Made by a program: the position numbers and the translations under genes
Shown here: piece after piece, positions 1-7,840 of the stretch
Position numbering within the stretch: the first letter of the stretch is position 1
How the letters are laid out: each line of letters opens with the position of its first letter
Assembly: GCF_010548305.1 (NCBI RefSeq)
Contig: NZ_JAAGLV010000019.1
Span: 1-64,000, forward strand
Length of the DNA: 64,000 nucleotides
Source of the DNA: Streptomyces sp. SID13031
GTDB lineage: Bacteria; Actinomycetota; Actinomycetes; Propionibacteriales; Kribbellaceae
Direction of reading: 5' to 3'
The notes under the pieces: model-generated
Told to the model about the DNA's origin: nothing
The model's database searches: none
The model's input: only the letters and a program-made list of their open reading frames with translations

Positions 1-87
1 CCCCCGAAGGGGCCTTACCGCTCGACTTGCATGTGTTAAGCACGCCGCCAGCGTTCGTCCTGAGCCAGGATCAAACTCTCCGTTGAA
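1..87 (-). rRNA. rrs: 16S ribosomal RNA, 5' end only (partial)
   Basis: The complement reads as the conserved start of bacterial 16S rRNA, including the 27F primer site AGAGTTTGATCCTGGCTCAG, followed by the usual GACGAACGCTGGCGGCGTGC stretch. The mature 5' end is placed near base 87 by homology. The rest of the gene lies beyond the left edge, so this is the first gene of an rrn operon running leftward out of the window. The variable part after the AAGTCGAGCGG motif fits Kribbella-type actinobacteria, from memory only. Confidence 0.97.
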
Positions 88-604
88 TTCTATATGCCAA
101 CCACCCGAAGATGGATAACAGACAAACTTTGAGTGATCCTTTGATATCTCAGAAACAATCAAACTGACTTGAATCATTATTTCTCAAAGGAATCCGAACA
201 CAAACACAGACAACCCAGCACCCAAAATCCATGAAGGACCAGGGGTGGACAAGATCATCCAATGCCGTGAAACGGGTTAATGCTAAATTTCGGCATTGAC
301 TTTCGGCACGCTGTTGAGTTCTCAAGAATCGGACGCACACCGCGCTTAGATTCTTCCGAACCAAGCTCCGGGGCAACCCGCCAAACATTACTGTTTCGTT
401 CAGTGCCAGTCAAATCGGCGCTTTTCGATCCAGTCACCCGGCAAGACTCAGTGACTGAAACCCGCACGAAGCGTGTTTCAGCTCGAGGACCCTACTGGGA
501 GTTCGGAGCGACCGGCCGCTTTCGCGTCCCGCACTCGCTCCAACAAGATGAACAATACACGCTCCTGGGAGTGCTTTTGACCAGGGGTACCTACGGCCCC
601 GTGA
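88..604 (-). other. rrn operon promoter and leader region, no protein gene
   Basis: About 500 bases without a credible coding region separate the 16S 5' end from the rpsN terminator. The stretch nearest 16S is strikingly AT-rich for this genome. At about 298-324 the complement reads TTGAGAACTCAACAGCGTGC, a leader element I recall as common upstream of actinobacterial 16S genes and linked to antitermination and processing. Short open frames here are not conserved-looking proteins. The region should hold the promoter(s), the antitermination signal and the 5' arm of the RNase III processing stem. Confidence 0.75.
385..414 (-). promoter_or_regulatory. Candidate rrn promoter
   Basis: On the minus strand a TTTGAC -35 hexamer (bases 414-409) and a TAATGT -10 hexamer (390-385) are separated by 18 bases. 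It points toward the 16S gene and would give a leader of about 290 nt. Other promoters may exist between here and base 600. Confidence 0.5.
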
Positions 605-646
605 CGACGCCCCTGCCGGGACCACCTGACCCCGGCAGGGGCGTCG
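605..646 (-). terminator. Hairpin terminator downstream of rpsN
   Basis: A perfect 16-bp inverted repeat (605-620 and 631-646) with a 10-base loop lies 12 bases after the rpsN stop. There is no U-run, as is common in actinobacteria. It probably ends the rpmG-rpsN transcript before the rrn leader. Confidence 0.7.
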
Positions 647-658
647 CACTCAGTGGAA

Positions 659-964
659 TCACCAAGACGATTTGGTGATCCCGGGCAGTTCCCCACGGTG
701 GGCCATCGTGCGGAACCGGACTCGGGAGATCCCGGCCTTGCGGAGGAAGCCCCGCGGCCGGCCGTCGGCCACATCGCGGTTGCGGACCCGGATCGGGCTC
801 GCGTCCCGCGGCAACTTCTGCAGCCTCAGCTGCGCGGCGCCGCGCTCGTCGAAACTCGACGCCGGGTCGGCGATGATCCGCTTCAGCTCCGCGCGGCGCT
901 CGGCGTACAGGGCGACCGTGCGCTTGCGCTGCTCGTTCTTCGCGATCTTGCTCGTCTTCGCCAC
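659..964 (-). CDS. rpsN: 30S ribosomal protein S14, zinc-independent (C-) paralog
   Basis: The 101-residue product has the long-form S14 architecture, with motifs such as NEQRKRTVALYAERRAELK near the N terminus and the family-typical end RTMAHRGELPGITKSSW. It lacks the CxxC pairs that bind zinc in the short C+ form, so it is the zinc-free paralog used when zinc is scarce. The GTG start (VAKTSKIAKNEQ) is chosen because it matches the family N terminus; upstream in-frame codons belong to rpmG read in another frame. It follows rpmG by 7 bases and is probably co-transcribed from the Zur-controlled intergenic region at 1140-1272. Confidence 0.95.
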   Translation of the reverse strand: MAKTSKIAKNEQRKRTVALYAERRAELKRIIADPASSFDERGAAQLRLQKLPRDASPIRVRNRDVADGRPRGFLRKAGISRVRFRTMAHRGELPGITKSSW

Positions 965-971
965 CGGCCGC

Positions 972-1139
972 CTACCGCTCTTCGCGGAAGTCGACGTGCT
1001 GGCGCACCTTCGGGTCGTACTTGCGCATGACGAGTCGATCCGGGTCGTTGCGGCGGTTCTTCCGGGTGACATAGGTGAAGCCGGTCCCCGCGGTGCTCCG
1101 CAGCTTGACGATCGGGCGGACGTCGTTGTGCTTGGCCAT
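972..1139 (-). CDS. rpmG: 50S ribosomal protein L33, zinc-independent (C-) paralog
   Basis: This 55-residue protein begins MAKHNDVRPIVKLRSTAGTG and ends KYDPKVRQHVDFREER, the L33 signature. The two CxxC zinc pairs of the C+ form are absent. It is the first gene of a leftward pair with rpsN and starts 100 bases from the Zur-box-like palindrome. In Streptomyces and mycobacteria such C- paralogs are Zur-repressed and replace the zinc proteins in ribosomes under zinc limitation, releasing zinc. The location with C- S14 and C- L31 supports the same role here. Confidence 0.96.
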   Translation of the reverse strand: MAKHNDVRPIVKLRSTAGTGFTYVTRKNRRNDPDRLVMRKYDPKVRQHVDFREER

Positions 1140-1240
1140 CAGACCTTCCTTCCGGGCACCTCCCGGTGCCGTTGAACTCTGTAGCGTTGAACACCCACCA
1201 CCGGGGCTGACATTCCCGTTGCCCGGAGTGTACGTTGTAC

Positions 1241-1255
1241 TGGTTATCGTTTTCA
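1241..1255. promoter_or_regulatory. Zur-box-like operator in divergent promoter region
   Basis: The 15-mer TGGTTATCGTTTTCA (complement TGAAAACGATAACCA) is an imperfect palindrome close to the actinobacterial Zur consensus TGAAAATGATTTTCA. It lies between the C- ribosomal genes rpmG-rpsN and the CobW-like/rpmE operon, 18 bases before the CobW-like start, so one bound repressor could block both directions. Confidence 0.75.
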
Positions 1256-1272
1256 ATAAGACGGGAGTCCAG

Positions 1273-2385
1273 ATGCTACCGGTGACCCTGCTGACGGGTG
1301 TCGACGAGCCGATCCGGGCCGTGGTGGCGGGCGAACTGCTGGCCGCGGGCCGTTCGACCGTGCTCGTCGAGTACGACCTCACCGGCCTGGCCGGGGGCTC
1401 CGTACTCCGGATCGCCCGGACTCTGAGCGGTGTGATCGACCACGAAGTGATCCGGATGGGCCACCCGTGCGTGTCCTGCGCAATGCGTGGCTCCCTCGTC
1501 CCCCTGCTGGTGAGCATCGCGGCCGCGGAGAAGTACGAAGCGGCGATCGTCTCGGTCCCCGGCGCCGGGGACACCCAGGCGCTGGCCGAGGAGATCGCCC
1601 GCGATGCCTGCGACGAACTCCGAGTACAGGCGGTACTGACCGTGCTGGACACGGACACCTTCACCGAAGACGTGAGCGGCGAGGCTCTGATCCACGATCG
1701 GGGCATCCCGACCGCGGCCGAGGACGGCCGGGCCATCGCGGAGGTGCTGATCCGCCAGGTCGAGTACTCCAACGCGGTGATCCTGAGTGAGCCCGACGAC
1801 TCGGTCGAGGCCTTGGCAAGCGCGCTGAACCCACAGGTACTGATCCGCCCCGCGTCAGCAGCGGCGGCGATGCTCGGAGTACAGCTGCATGATCCTGACG
1901 CCGCCGAGGCGCGGGTCGAGCCCGGGTCGATCAGTGCGCCGCTGCAGAGTGGCGAGCGGGTGCAGACGCTGGTCTGGCAGTCGGAGCGGCCGTTCCATCC
2001 GGAGCGGTTGTACGACGCGCTCGAGGACCTGGTCGCGACCTCGGTGCGCGGCAAGGGAACGGTCTGGCTCGCGTCGCAGCCCCGCTCGCGGCTCGGGTGG
2101 GACAGCTTCGGTACGAACATCTCCCTCGGCGTCCTCGGGCGCTGGCTCGCCGACCTGCCGGCGGAGCGCTGGTCCGAGGTCGGCCAGAGCCATCAGGCCC
2201 GGTCGGCGCTGGAGTGGCACCCCGAGCATGGCGACCGCGGGTCATACCTGTCGATCACCGGGATCGGTCTGGACATCTGGGAATTAGAGCGACTGCTCGA
2301 TGGTTGTGTCCTTCGTACGGGTGAATCGGACCAGCAACTGATTGACCCGTTCGCCCCTTATCTGGAAGGAAGTACAGCAGCATGA
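1273..2385 (+). CDS. CobW/COG0523-like protein of the C- ribosome cassette (Mrf-like)
   Basis: The 370-residue product aligns by eye with the CobW/ZigA metallochaperone GTPase family, but the P-loop is eroded: where family members have GFLGAGKTT this one has LLTGVDEPIRA. The usual CxCC metal motif is replaced by CVSC at residues 66-69. The ATG at 1273 has GGGAG five bases upstream. The last bases form an ATGA overlap with rpmE, so the two are translationally coupled. In mycobacteria a CobW-like gene in the alternative ribosomal protein operon, mrf, recruits the hibernation factor Mpy to C- ribosomes. That role is an inference from context; a GTP-dependent zinc chaperone is less likely without a Walker A. 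Confidence 0.8.
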   Translation: MLPVTLLTGVDEPIRAVVAGELLAAGRSTVLVEYDLTGLAGGSVLRIARTLSGVIDHEVIRMGHPCVSCAMRGSLVPLLVSIAAAEKYEAAIVSVPGAGDTQALAEEIARDACDELRVQAVLTVLDTDTFTEDVSGEALIHDRGIPTAAEDGRAIAEVLIRQVEYSNAVILSEPDDSVEALASALNPQVLIRPASAAAAMLGVQLHDPDAAEARVEPGSISAPLQSGERVQTLVWQSERPFHPERLYDALEDLVATSVRGKGTVWLASQPRSRLGWDSFGTNISLGVLGRWLADLPAERWSEVGQSHQARSALEWHPEHGDRGSYLSITGIGLDIWELERLLDGCVLRTGESDQQLIDPFAPYLEGSTAA

Positions 2386-2627
2386 AGGCTGACATTCACC
2401 CCGACTACCGCCGGGTCGTGTTCCGTGACAAGTCCGGCAACTTCAGCTTCCTGACCGGCTCGACGCGCGAGAGCAACGAGACGATCGAGTGGCACGACGG
2501 GAACACCTACCCGGTCGTCGACGTCGAGATCTCGTCCGCCAGCCACCCGTTCTACACGGGTCAGCAGCGCGTGATGGACACCCAGGGCCGCGTCGAGAAG
2601 TTCAAGAAGCGCTACGGCAAGGTCTGA
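2382..2627 (+). CDS. rpmE2: 50S ribosomal protein L31 type B (zinc-independent)
   Basis: The 81-residue protein starts MKADIHPDYRRVVFRDKSG and carries the type-B insertion region (SASHPFYTGQQRVMDTQGRVEKF) without the CxxC motifs of type-A L31. Its ATG overlaps the stop of the CobW-like gene (ATGA), which fixes the start. With C- S14 and C- L33 next door, all three zinc-free paralogs of the set are grouped under one control region. A hairpin terminator follows 14 bases after the stop. Confidence 0.96.
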   Translation: MKADIHPDYRRVVFRDKSGNFSFLTGSTRESNETIEWHDGNTYPVVDVEISSASHPFYTGQQRVMDTQGRVEKFKKRYGKV

Positions 2628-2641
2628 CCCCCGCACTCCCC

Positions 2642-2673
2642 AGCCCGCCGATCCCCGGATCGGCGGGCTTTTG
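2642..2673 (+). terminator. Rho-independent terminator of the CobW-like/rpmE2 operon
   Basis: The stem AGCCCGCCGATCC/GGATCGGCGGGCT with a very short loop is followed by TTTTG, just after the rpmE2 stop. Confidence 0.85.
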
Positions 2674-2864
2674 CGTACCCGCAGGCCGGCAAGTGCGGGG
2701 CCGGCTTCTTCCGGAGGGATGAAGAGGCCCGCGGCGGGTTACCCCCGTGATCCAACTCGCGAGTAGAACGCCAGCCGGTGCACAGAGTCGGCATGTCTCG
2801 GATTCGAGACGGGGGTGGGGCGGCGGTACTACGCGCAGTAGCGGGTGAGGCTCACACTGGGCGG

Positions 2865-4286
2865 GTGGAGCCGGTTGAGATCGTCGGGATGGGCCTGAAG
2901 CCGCTGGACGCGGTGTCGCTCGGGCAGCGGCGTACGCCGATCCGCCTGGGCACGGCAGCTCGCGAACGGATGGCGGCCTCGTCCGCCGCCGTCGCCGAGA
3001 TCGCGTTGCACCGGCCGGTCTATGGCCGGACGACCGGCGTCGGCGCCAACCGTGACGTGCTGACCTCCGACCCGGAGCACGGCGCCCGGTTGCTCGCGTC
3101 GCACTCGACCACCGGTACGACGACGTACCCGAAGGACGTGGTGCGGCTCGGATTGCTGATCCGGGTCAACCAGCTGGCGTCGGGGGGATCCGGGCTCGAC
3201 CCCCAGGTCGCCGACGCGATCGTTGCCCTGCTCAACGAAGATGACCTGCCCGACCTGCATCGCGGTGGCGCGATCGGGACCGGCGATCTCGGTGCGCTGG
3301 CCGAGCTCGGGCTGGCGCTCGGCGAAGTCATCGACGGCACCAGCGCGCTCCCGCTGCTGTCGAGCAACGCGATCACGCTGGCCGAGTGCTGCCTGGCCTA
3401 TGTCGAGGCCGCCACCCTGATCAACGTCGTACCGCTCGTCGGCGGGCTCTCCCACGTCGCGCTGCGCGGCAATGCCGAGGTGTACGACGAACGCGTGCAC
3501 GCGGCCCGTCCCCAACCCGGCCAGGTCCGGGTCGCCCGCCGGATGCGTGGGTTGCTCGACGATCTGCCGATCGCGCCGGCCCGGGTTCAGGATCCGTTCG
3601 GCCTGCGCGCGTTCGCCCAGGTGCTCGGCCCGGCCGTCGATCATGTCGACGCCTTGGGCAACGCGCTGGCGATCGATATCAACGCCTCGGCGGAGAACCC
3701 GCTGGTGGCCGGCGACACCGTGCTGCACAACGGCAACTGGCACGCGATGCCGATCGCGCTCGCGCTCGACTCGCTCCGGCTCAGCCTGCACTCGGTCGCG
3801 ACGCTGTCGACCTCCCGGGTGGCGAACCTGGTCGACCCCGATTTCACCGGCCTGAGCCGCTTCCTGGCCAGCGGTTCGGAGGCGAGCTCGGGCGTGATGA
3901 TGATCGAGTACGTCGCCCACGACGCGCTCGCCTCGGTTCGTTCGACGGCTCAGCCGGCCACGCTCGGCACGGCGACCCTCTCCCGGGGCGCCGAGCACCA
4001 CGCGAGCTTCGCGCCGCAGGCCGCAGTACTGACCGGGTCGTTGCTGGATGCGTTGCGAGACGTCCTGGCGTGCGAGCTGGTGACCGCGGTACGGGCTGTT
4101 CGGCTGGCCGGTCTGGAGCCGGAGAAGCTTGCGCCGGCCGCGATCGGACCGTGGCTCGCCGATGCGCTGGCCGCGCTCCCCGACGTACTGACCGACCGCT
4201 CCCTGCGAGACGACCTGGAGATCGCCCGGGGCCTGCTGACCCAATGGGGCGACCGCCAGGTCGAACACCCCGCCGAAGCCGGCTGA
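2865..4286 (+). CDS. Aromatic amino acid lyase (HutH/PAL) homologue with altered MIO triad
   Basis: The roughly 473-residue product has the histidine/phenylalanine ammonia-lyase fold markers: the YGRTTGVG loop (catalytic Tyr region), the ENPLV motif and the GNWHA motif. At the prosthetic-group site the canonical GASGDL is replaced by IGTGDL, so the Ala-Ser-Gly that cyclises to MIO reads Gly-Thr-Gly (Thr near residue 139). A normal MIO may not form, and activity is uncertain. The start is unclear: the GTG at 2865 is used here, with ATG at 2889 and an upstream ATG at 2778 as alternatives. It stands alone, with no other hut gene near it. Confidence 0.78.
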   Translation: MEPVEIVGMGLKPLDAVSLGQRRTPIRLGTAARERMAASSAAVAEIALHRPVYGRTTGVGANRDVLTSDPEHGARLLASHSTTGTTTYPKDVVRLGLLIRVNQLASGGSGLDPQVADAIVALLNEDDLPDLHRGGAIGTGDLGALAELGLALGEVIDGTSALPLLSSNAITLAECCLAYVEAATLINVVPLVGGLSHVALRGNAEVYDERVHAARPQPGQVRVARRMRGLLDDLPIAPARVQDPFGLRAFAQVLGPAVDHVDALGNALAIDINASAENPLVAGDTVLHNGNWHAMPIALALDSLRLSLHSVATLSTSRVANLVDPDFTGLSRFLASGSEASSGVMMIEYVAHDALASVRSTAQPATLGTATLSRGAEHHASFAPQAAVLTGSLLDALRDVLACELVTAVRAVRLAGLEPEKLAPAAIGPWLADALAALPDVLTDRSLRDDLEIARGLLTQWGDRQVEHPAEAG

Positions 4287-4296
4287 CAGAGTCCGG

Positions 4297-5148
4297 TCAG
4301 CTGAGCGGCAGGCGACCGTAGGCCTTCAGAGTGCGGAGAGCCTGGATCGTCACGATGCCGCGGTATTCGAGGGTCGCGGCGGTGCCCGGCGGTTCCCAGG
4401 TGATCGCCCAGCCGCCGTCGGGCTGCTGGTCGGCGACGAGGCGGTCGAGGTGGGCCTCGAGCTGCGAGTCGTCGAAAAGTTGCCGCCAGAAGCTGTCCGG
4501 AGTGGGCGCGAAGTGCAACGGCGTCACGCCGTACGACGGATCGGCGGCGTCCGCGCGATAGTGCGCCAGCTTCGGCAACCACTCGCGCACTTTGGCGACG
4601 TCGGGTGCGTCGGTGTGCTCGAGATACTCCAGCGTCTCGTGCATCCCGTGTGCGTCGTCCGGGAAGCCCTTGCTCAGTGCGTCGGCGCACCAGGCGGCGG
4701 CCTGGTCACGCCATGGGTGCTCGAAACCCATCGTCTGTAACCGGCCGACCAGCCCGGCGGTCGGGTTGAGCCCGGGGACGTAGGTCCACTCGGTCATGTG
4801 CTCGGCTCGCGGGTAGCCCTCGATCACCGGCGATGCGAGCGAAACGGCGCCCTCCGGCGTCGCGACCGACTGCAGCCAGCCGCAGGCGCGGAGTACCAGG
4901 TCGTCGTCTCGTGCCCCGGCGGCGAGCAGGACGTCGAACGCCGTCTCCACGTCGAGCGCGGTGCTGTCCGGACACCGCTTGTCCGGCTCCAGCCCGTGCC
5001 CGAACCCGCCATCCGCGTTCTGGTAGCCACGCAACGCATCGACCACGCCGGCCGGATCGGCCCTTTCGAACACCGTCGCGAACAGCCGGCGCTCCACTAC
5101 CCGCGCCTCGGTCCGGACGAACTCCCGTGCAGCCTCGAAGATCTCCAT
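4297..5148 (-). CDS. Prenyltransferase/squalene-cyclase-type toroid repeat protein
   Basis: This 283-residue protein shows repeated motifs of the alpha/alpha-toroid superfamily: YQNADGGFGHGLEPD near residues 40-55 and QQPDGGWAITWEPPGTA near the C terminus. Such repeats occur in terpene cyclases and prenyltransferases but also in proteins of unknown activity, and no DxDD cyclase motif is seen. ATG 5148 is preferred because it follows a GGTGGGG ribosome site; an in-frame ATG nine codons upstream would overlap the divergent gene region. It converges with the lyase gene, with 10 bases between stops. No enzymatic function is assigned. Confidence 0.75.
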   Translation of the reverse strand: MEIFEAAREFVRTEARVVERRLFATVFERADPAGVVDALRGYQNADGGFGHGLEPDKRCPDSTALDVETAFDVLLAAGARDDDLVLRACGWLQSVATPEGAVSLASPVIEGYPRAEHMTEWTYVPGLNPTAGLVGRLQTMGFEHPWRDQAAAWCADALSKGFPDDAHGMHETLEYLEHTDAPDVAKVREWLPKLAHYRADAADPSYGVTPLHFAPTPDSFWRQLFDDSQLEAHLDRLVADQQPDGGWAITWEPPGTAATLEYRGIVTIQALRTLKAYGRLPLS

Positions 5149-5254
5149 GACCCCACCCTGCCGGGTCGAGCGCACCTACGTCTTGAACGAATCAGACATT
5201 CACCACAGCTCCGGGCCTAGATATCGCGACCCTCGGGTGGGCATGATCTGCGCC

Positions 5255-6139
5255 ATGACCGACGACCTGTACGCCGATGTTGCTGATGAGAGCCTGGTTC
5301 GTCCGGACGGGCGGACCGTCGCCTGGACGCGAACCGGAACCGGTACGCCGGTACTGCGGCTGCCCGGGACTCCCGGATCTCGGTGGAGTGTGCGGGCCGA
5401 CCGGTCGATCTGGGTCGACCGCGGACTCCAGATGATCAGCACCGAGCGGCCCGGGTTCGGGAACTCGAGCCGGCTGCCCGGGCGGAAGTTCCGGGAGCAC
5501 TCGGACGATCTGGCGGCGATCCTGGACCACCTCGGGCTGGACCGGGTCTATCTGAACGGTGGCAGCGGCGGCGCACCGCATGTGCTGGCCTTCGCGGCGC
5601 ATCACCCGGACCGGGTGATCGCGGCGACGATCGCCGTCGGGTTCCCGCCGCTGGAGGACGACGAGTACGACCAGATGATCCCGTTCAACACGACAGCCTT
5701 CCGCGCCGCCCGGGACGGGAACGAGCAAGCCCTGCGTGAGCAGCTCGCCGGAGCCTACGAGGTGGTCAAGACGGCGCCGCTGGCCCCGCTGGATGCCGCG
5801 ATGGCGACGGCCCCGCCGTCCGACCTCGCGGTGATGAGCGACCCGGCCTGGCGGGCCGGTCAGGAGCGCGCGACGGTGGAGGCGTTCGCCCAGGGCATGG
5901 ACGGCTGGTTCGACGAGATGCTCGCGCTGGGCGGCGAGTGGACCGACATCGACCTGACCGCGATCAAGACCGACCTGACCTGGTGGCACGGCAGTACCGA
6001 CCGCAACTGCCCGTTCTCCGCTGCCGAGCGCCTCGTCAACAAGTTGCCTACAGCAACCATGAAGGAGCTTGCCGCCGGCCACTTCGAGCCGTACAAGAAG
6101 GAAGCGGACATCCTGGATGAGCTGCTGGCGCGGGGTTAG
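5255..6139 (+). CDS. Alpha/beta hydrolase
   Basis: The 294-residue product has the alpha/beta hydrolase pattern: an oxyanion region around LRLPGTPGSRW, a nucleophile elbow GGSGGAPH (Ser in GxSxG, near residue 106), a late WHGSTDRNCPF acid loop and a C-terminal catalytic His in AAGHFEPY. The ATG at 5255 is chosen because the family domain begins there (LVRPDGRTVAWTRTG); the longer open frame overlaps the neighbour. Its stop overlaps the corA stop on the other strand. The substrate cannot be told from sequence. Confidence 0.85.
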   Translation: MTDDLYADVADESLVRPDGRTVAWTRTGTGTPVLRLPGTPGSRWSVRADRSIWVDRGLQMISTERPGFGNSSRLPGRKFREHSDDLAAILDHLGLDRVYLNGGSGGAPHVLAFAAHHPDRVIAATIAVGFPPLEDDEYDQMIPFNTTAFRAARDGNEQALREQLAGAYEVVKTAPLAPLDAAMATAPPSDLAVMSDPAWRAGQERATVEAFAQGMDGWFDEMLALGGEWTDIDLTAIKTDLTWWHGSTDRNCPFSAAERLVNKLPTATMKELAAGHFEPYKKEADILDELLARG

Positions 6140-7152
6140 AGCCAGCCGCGGCGTTTGAACAAGGTGTGCAGGACGACGCCGACCAGGAGCATCAGCAGCA
6201 TGGCGAAGGGGTATCCCACTCGCCAGTGCAGTTCCGGCATGTGGGTGAAGTTCATTCCGTAGACGGTGCCGACCAGGGTCGGGGCGAACAGGATCGCGGC
6301 CCACGAGGAGATCCGCTTGACCTCCTCGTTCTGCCGCAGGCTCAGCTCCGACAGCCGCCGGGTCTCCTCGTTCTGCCGCTGCCCGACCATCGTCGCGTTC
6401 ACGCCGATCAGGTTGATCAGCAGCACCTTGAAGCCGGCCGCCTGGTCCACCACCCGCTCGACGTGGTCCGCGACGTCGCGCAGGTAGCGCTGCAGCTCCG
6501 CGTCGATGCCGTACTTCTCGAAGCCCGACCGCAGATCCGCGATCATCCCCGGCAGCGACTGGGTCGCGCGGATGAACTTGACCACCTCGCGGAGCAGCTC
6601 GTAGATCCGCCGCGACACCTCCGGGTCGGAGCCGAAGACCTGGTCCTCGATCTCGTCGATATCGCCCTGCAGCCCGGCGATCACCGGCTCGTACTCGTCG
6701 ACCACCTGGTCGAGGATCGCGTAGAGCACCGCTTCGGGACCCAGCTTCAGCAGCTCGGGCGACTCCTCCAGCCGCTTGCGGACGAGCCCGAGATCCGGCG
6801 ACTCGGCATGCCGGACGGTGACGACGAAATCCTTGCCGGTGAAGACGTGCAGCTCCCCGAACTCCACCCGCTCGACGTCGTCGCGGTAGCGGGCAGAGCG
6901 CAGTACGGTGAAAAGCACGTCGCCGTAGCGCTCCAGCTTGGGGCGCTGGTGAGCGGAGATCGTGTCGTTGACGGCGAGCCGGTGGATGCCGAACTCCTCG
7001 GCGACGGACTCCATCTCGAGCGGATCCGGCCGGTAGAGCCCGATCCAGCCCATCCCGTGCCGGTCGCGCAGCAGCTCGTAGGTCTCGTCGAGGGTGTCCG
7101 GCTCACAGGCACGCTTCCCGTCGACATAGACGGCGTTGTCGACGATCGCCAT
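6136..7152 (-). CDS. corA: CorA-type Mg2+/Co2+ transporter
   Basis: The 338-residue protein has the long cytoplasmic N-terminal domain of CorA and two C-terminal membrane helices; the signature YGMNF (in GTVYGMNFTHMPEL) lies between them. In the family it forms a pentameric channel for Mg2+ in the cytoplasmic membrane. The ATG at 7152 is preceded by GAGGGAGG and lies only 10 bases after the kdpE stop, so corA is likely the last gene of the kdp operon. That would couple Mg2+ and K+ handling; see findings. Confidence 0.95.
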   Translation of the reverse strand: MAIVDNAVYVDGKRACEPDTLDETYELLRDRHGMGWIGLYRPDPLEMESVAEEFGIHRLAVNDTISAHQRPKLERYGDVLFTVLRSARYRDDVERVEFGELHVFTGKDFVVTVRHAESPDLGLVRKRLEESPELLKLGPEAVLYAILDQVVDEYEPVIAGLQGDIDEIEDQVFGSDPEVSRRIYELLREVVKFIRATQSLPGMIADLRSGFEKYGIDAELQRYLRDVADHVERVVDQAAGFKVLLINLIGVNATMVGQRQNEETRRLSELSLRQNEEVKRISSWAAILFAPTLVGTVYGMNFTHMPELHWRVGYPFAMLLMLLVGVVLHTLFKRRGWL

Positions 7153-7162
7153 CAGCCCTCCC

Positions 7163-7840
7163 TCAGGGTTCGAAGCGGTAACCCATTCCGGGTTCTGTCA
7201 GTAGGTGAACGGGTCTGGCCGGGTCGGCTTCGAGTTTTCGGCGGAGCTGGCCCATGTAGAAGCGCAGGTTGCCGCTCGCCGTCTCGTAGCCCGGGCCCCA
7301 GACCTCGGTGAGCAGCTGGCGCTGCGACATGAGCTTGCCGGGGTGCCGGATCAGCACCTCCAGCAGGTGCCACTCGGTCGGCGTCAGGCGAACGTCCTCT
7401 CCTGACTCCAGTGTTACTCGCTTCGCCGACAGATCCACCTGGGCGCCGCCGACCGTCACGATCGGCTGGTCCTGCGCGAGGTTGCTGCGCCGCAGTACCG
7501 CCCGCATCCGCGCCAGCAGCTCGTCGATGCCGAACGGCTTGGTCACGTAGTCGTCCGCGCCCGCGTCGAGCGCCTCGACCTTGTCCGTACTGTCCGTACG
7601 CCCGGACAGCACCAGGATCGGCGCCTCGGTCCAGCCGCGCAGCCCGCGGATCACGTCGACCCCGTCGAAGTCGGGCAGCCCGAGGTCGAGAATGACCAGG
7701 TCAGGCGGGTACTGCGCCGCCACCTTGAGCGCCGCCGTCCCACTGCCCGCGACGTGCACCTCGTACCGCCGGGCCTTCAGGTTGATCTGCAACGCCCGCA
7801 CGATCTGCGGTTCATCGTCGACCACGAGGACTCTGGTCAT
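7163..7840 (-). CDS. kdpE: Response regulator KdpE
   Basis: This 225-residue OmpR-class regulator has an N-terminal receiver (VLVVDDEPQIVRAL; phospho-acceptor Asp in LVILDLGLPDFDG at about residue 52; conserved Lys in VTKPFG) and a C-terminal winged helix (LTPTEWHLLEVLIRHPGKL). It is the partner of KdpD, whose stop overlaps the kdpE start by four bases (ATGA). KdpE activates kdpFABC during K+ limitation or salt stress. The phased direct repeats at 15109-15158 are the likely binding site. Confidence 0.95.
   Translation of the reverse strand: MTRVLVVDDEPQIVRALQINLKARRYEVHVAGSGTAALKVAAQYPPDLVILDLGLPDFDGVDVIRGLRGWTEAPILVLSGRTDSTDKVEALDAGADDYVTKPFGIDELLARMRAVLRRSNLAQDQPIVTVGGAQVDLSAKRVTLESGEDVRLTPTEWHLLEVLIRHPGKLMSQRQLLTEVWGPGYETASGNLRFYMGQLRRKLEADPARPVHLLTEPGMGYRFEP

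Noticed and set aside
972..2120. A 382-residue open frame on the minus strand covering rpmG and the CobW-like gene
   Set aside because: Only its last 55 codons (rpmG) look like a protein; the rest is antisense to the CobW-like gene with Ser/Arg-rich out-of-frame composition.
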